A stretch of DNA of 15,136 nt, from the NCBI GenBank assembly GCA_001797745.1, contig MGQF01000035.1, positions 1 through 15,136 on the forward strand, written 5' to 3'. Position 1 is the first letter of the stretch. Every line of letters starts with the position of its first letter. The stretch is from Deltaproteobacteria bacterium RBG_13_52_11. Lineage in GTDB: Bacteria > Desulfobacterota > B13-G15 > RBG-16-54-18. A program made the position numbers and the translations under genes. This document shows positions 13,435 through 15,136 of the stretch, one piece after another. The notes beneath the pieces are model-generated. The model saw only the letters and a program-made list of their open reading frames with translations. It searched no databases and was not told the DNA's origin.

Positions 13435-14415
13435 TCAAGAAAGAGGGGTTTCCCCTCCCTCCAGGAAGGTTTTTCGTCTCGTTCGGGTACGGATGCGTCT
13501 CTTGCTGATCCAAGACCACTGACCTGGGTATTTTTTTATATAGGATTCCATGACGCGGGCAATCTCTGTAACAATGGTGAATATATCTCGCTCCTCATCG
13601 CCGCTGAGCTGAATCTCTAAGGGAGGGGCGATGATGACTTTATGCCCTCCGTCTTTCTGGCGGAGGATGAACATGGGGAGGATGGGGGCCCCGGTCTTCA
13701 GGTGATAGACGGCCGGCCCCACAGGCAGGGCCATGACGCGCCCGAGAAATTCCACCTCCACGCCGCCATGTTTTTGGTTTTCATCGCAGATAAAACCCAT
13801 GATCTCCCCCTTGCGCAGGACGCGCAAGACCTCTCTATGGAACCTGAACAATGAATCAAGGATGATGAACCCGGTCCCTACGCGCTCTCCCATCTTGCTC
13901 CACACCTGCGCGAGCCGGGGATGGGGCTGGCCGCCCATGATCCACGTAAGGTGAAAGCCGCTGGCGTTTAACTTCGCCCCCAAGAGGGTGAAGGTGCCGA
14001 GGTGGGCGCTGACGGCGAGGGCACCTTTACCCAGGGCCAAGGCCTGCTCGAGGTTTTCTCTCCCTTCAAGCACTATAATGGGGTCGAACTTCTTGTCATA
14101 AAAGTGGACACAATAAAAGGTCTCGATAAATCCCGTGAGCATTGTGCGAAAACTTTCCTGGGCTATGCGCTCTTTTTCTTCATCCGTCAAGGAATTGTGA
14201 TAAGTGGAGGTGAGATTGTCCAGCATCTTCTTTTTGTACTTACCAGCGAAACGCCAGGCGATCCTTCTCCCGATACCCTCTATGGCAGAGAATGTCAACC
14301 TAAATGGAATAAAGCGGATCAATTGGACTAAACCCCTTAAGGCAACGCTGGCGAGCCAATAACGGATCTCCCACCACAACCGTTTCCATCCCCGTTTTTT
14401 TCTTCTTACCTTCAT
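13435..14415 (-). CDS. LpxL/HtrB-like lipid A acyltransferase family protein
   Basis: A 326-residue membrane-associated acyltransferase. A basic N-terminus precedes a hydrophobic stretch (about 18-40), followed by motifs of the family: ALAVSAHLGTFTLLG (132-146), ICDENQKHGGVEVEFLGR (209-226), and LPVGPAVYHLKTGAPILPMF (230-249). Family members add a fatty acid to Kdo2-lipid A or related lipids at the inner membrane. The catalytic H138 is present, but the acidic residue of the H-x4-D/E motif is T143. The protein may therefore be inactive, use another residue, or do something else. The C-terminus is strongly basic (RRIRTRTRRK). AAGGG lies before the ATG. It follows the PAP2 phosphatase by 10 bases, a pairing that suggests lipid A or lipid carrier modification. 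Confidence 0.82.
   Translation of the reverse strand: MKVRRKKRGWKRLWWEIRYWLASVALRGLVQLIRFIPFRLTFSAIEGIGRRIAWRFAGKYKKKMLDNLTSTYHNSLTDEEKERIAQESFRTMLTGFIETFYCVHFYDKKFDPIIVLEGRENLEQALALGKGALAVSAHLGTFTLLGAKLNASGFHLTWIMGGQPHPRLAQVWSKMGERVGTGFIILDSLFRFHREVLRVLRKGEIMGFICDENQKHGGVEVEFLGRVMALPVGPAVYHLKTGAPILPMFILRQKDGGHKVIIAPPLEIQLSGDEERDIFTIVTEIARVMESYIKKYPGQWSWISKRRIRTRTRRKTFLEGGETPLS
13443..13457 (-). terminator. hairpin at the 3' end of the acyltransferase gene
   Basis: GAGGGG and CCCCTC form a six-pair stem with an AAA loop, overlapping the last codons. The following TTTCTTGATCTTTT is T-rich but interrupted. It may be a weak terminator separating the envelope pair from perR. Confidence 0.35.
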
Positions 14416-14425
14416 GGTAACCCTT

Positions 14426-15091
14426 CTACGATTGAAGGGGAGCGGAGGGTTTTAGCACCTTTTTTCTCACCAGCCATGCCCCTAAAGCAAGAACGGCCCC
14501 TATCAAACCCCCTATGATGCAGTCGAGGGGGAAGTGCGCCCCCATGTAGATCCGAGAAAGCCCCACCCCCATGGTCAAGGAGAGAAAGAGAAGGGTCCAC
14601 CTGGGCAGAAGGAGGGAAAGGTAGGTCCCTGCAGCAAAGGCGGTCTGCGCGTGACCGGAGGGAAAAGAGCGATACCACAGTTGCTGTCCCAAAACGTGGA
14701 TATGGACCTTTCCTGCCTCGATGAGGGGGGCAAAGTCGCTCAAGGGACGGGGTCTCGGGATCATCTTTTTTAACGCGAAGATGCAAAGCCCGCCCAAGAG
14801 CATGACGGCAATCAGCCAGGGAAGGTGTTGGCGCAGAAAGGCCGGCCTCTTCAAGGCGAAGAAGATGACTACCATCGAGATGATGATCCAGCCGTTGCCC
14901 AGCCATGTTATGATGGGAAAGAAGATGTCCAGGTAGGGGGTGGCCCATTGATTGTTGATCCATAAGAAGGCCGCTCTATCCAGCGTAAGCAAATATTCCA
15001 TCTGTACCTTGAGGCCAATTGCGAGAGCCATCACCATAACCAGATGGAGGCTAAAAGTCAAGGGTGGCCACCTGAACTGGTCCAGATACAT
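14426..15091 (-). CDS. PAP2-family membrane phosphatase
   Basis: A 221-residue integral membrane phosphatase with about six hydrophobic segments. All three signature motifs are intact: K108-x6-R115-P116 (KKMIPRPRP), PSGH at 144-147 (RSFPSGHAQT), and S179-R180-x5-H186-x3-D190 (SRIYMGAHFPLD). H147 and H186 are the catalytic histidines. Relatives dephosphorylate undecaprenyl pyrophosphate, phosphatidic acid or the phosphates of lipid A. The acyltransferase 10 bases downstream makes a role in lipid A or carrier recycling plausible. The ATG at 15091 has no clear Shine-Dalgarno, so the start may lie further in. The remaining 15092-15136 shows nothing I recognise. Confidence 0.88.
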   Translation of the reverse strand: MYLDQFRWPPLTFSLHLVMVMALAIGLKVQMEYLLTLDRAAFLWINNQWATPYLDIFFPIITWLGNGWIIISMVVIFFALKRPAFLRQHLPWLIAVMLLGGLCIFALKKMIPRPRPLSDFAPLIEAGKVHIHVLGQQLWYRSFPSGHAQTAFAAGTYLSLLLPRWTLLFLSLTMGVGLSRIYMGAHFPLDCIIGGLIGAVLALGAWLVRKKVLKPSAPLQS

Positions 15092-15136
15092 ATGAGACAG
15101 AAATGAGGTACAGTAGAGGGGTAGGAGTTAGGGAAG

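Noticed and set aside
1..15136. CRISPR array, tRNA, rRNA or prophage genes
   Set aside because: No regularly spaced long repeats, no tRNA-like cloverleaf noticed by eye (including tRNA-Sec), no rRNA stretches and no phage proteins were seen.

Overview
All recognisable genes in this window read on the minus strand, about 18 in a row, so transcription runs from the high to the low coordinates. The content points to an anaerobic or microaerophilic Gram-negative bacterium. It carries a flavodiiron protein, high-molecular-weight rubredoxin, superoxide reductase, a rubrerythrin-like protein, ferredoxin-dependent 2-oxoacid oxidoreductase, a PerR-type regulator and a lipid A-type acyltransferase. A glutaredoxin with an in-frame UGA at a catalytic cysteine position, followed by a hairpin of the bacterial SECIS type, suggests an organism that makes selenoproteins. 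The best guess is a Desulfobacterota (deltaproteobacterial) relative; this is inference from gene content only.

Layout in transcription order. (1) 15091-13435: envelope pair, a PAP2-family phosphatase then an LpxL/HtrB-like acyltransferase. (2) 13320-11848: perR-like repressor, fpg (mutM) and a small DUF4177-like protein, tightly packed. (3) 11851-11429: about 420 bases without a large gene. It holds a promoter-like element, a possible structured RNA ending in a terminator-like hairpin and T-run, and a 42-residue membrane peptide frame. (4) 11428-7601: a redox block. It contains a small zinc-ribbon protein, then hrb (flavin reductase-rubredoxin fusion), fprA (flavodiiron protein), a Sec-containing glutaredoxin, an AhpF/TrxB-like flavoprotein reductase and superoxide reductase. 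(5) 7438-4328: rubrerythrin-like protein and the two subunits of a 2-oxoacid:ferredoxin oxidoreductase. (6) 4276-124: a DUF255 (YyaL/SSP411) protein, a SagB-type nitroreductase, an exported thioredoxin-like protein and an exported one-cysteine peroxiredoxin.

How the parts fit together (inference from known families): Hrb passes electrons to the flavodiiron protein, which reduces O2 (or NO) to harmless products. Superoxide reductase turns superoxide into peroxide. The reductase, the selenocysteine glutaredoxin, peroxiredoxins and rubrerythrin-type proteins would remove the peroxide. PerR senses peroxide, and Fpg repairs oxidised guanine. Together this is an oxygen-defence island of an anaerobe. 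The strongest hidden feature is the selenoprotein gene at 8947-9183, which an ordinary gene caller would lose because of its UGA.
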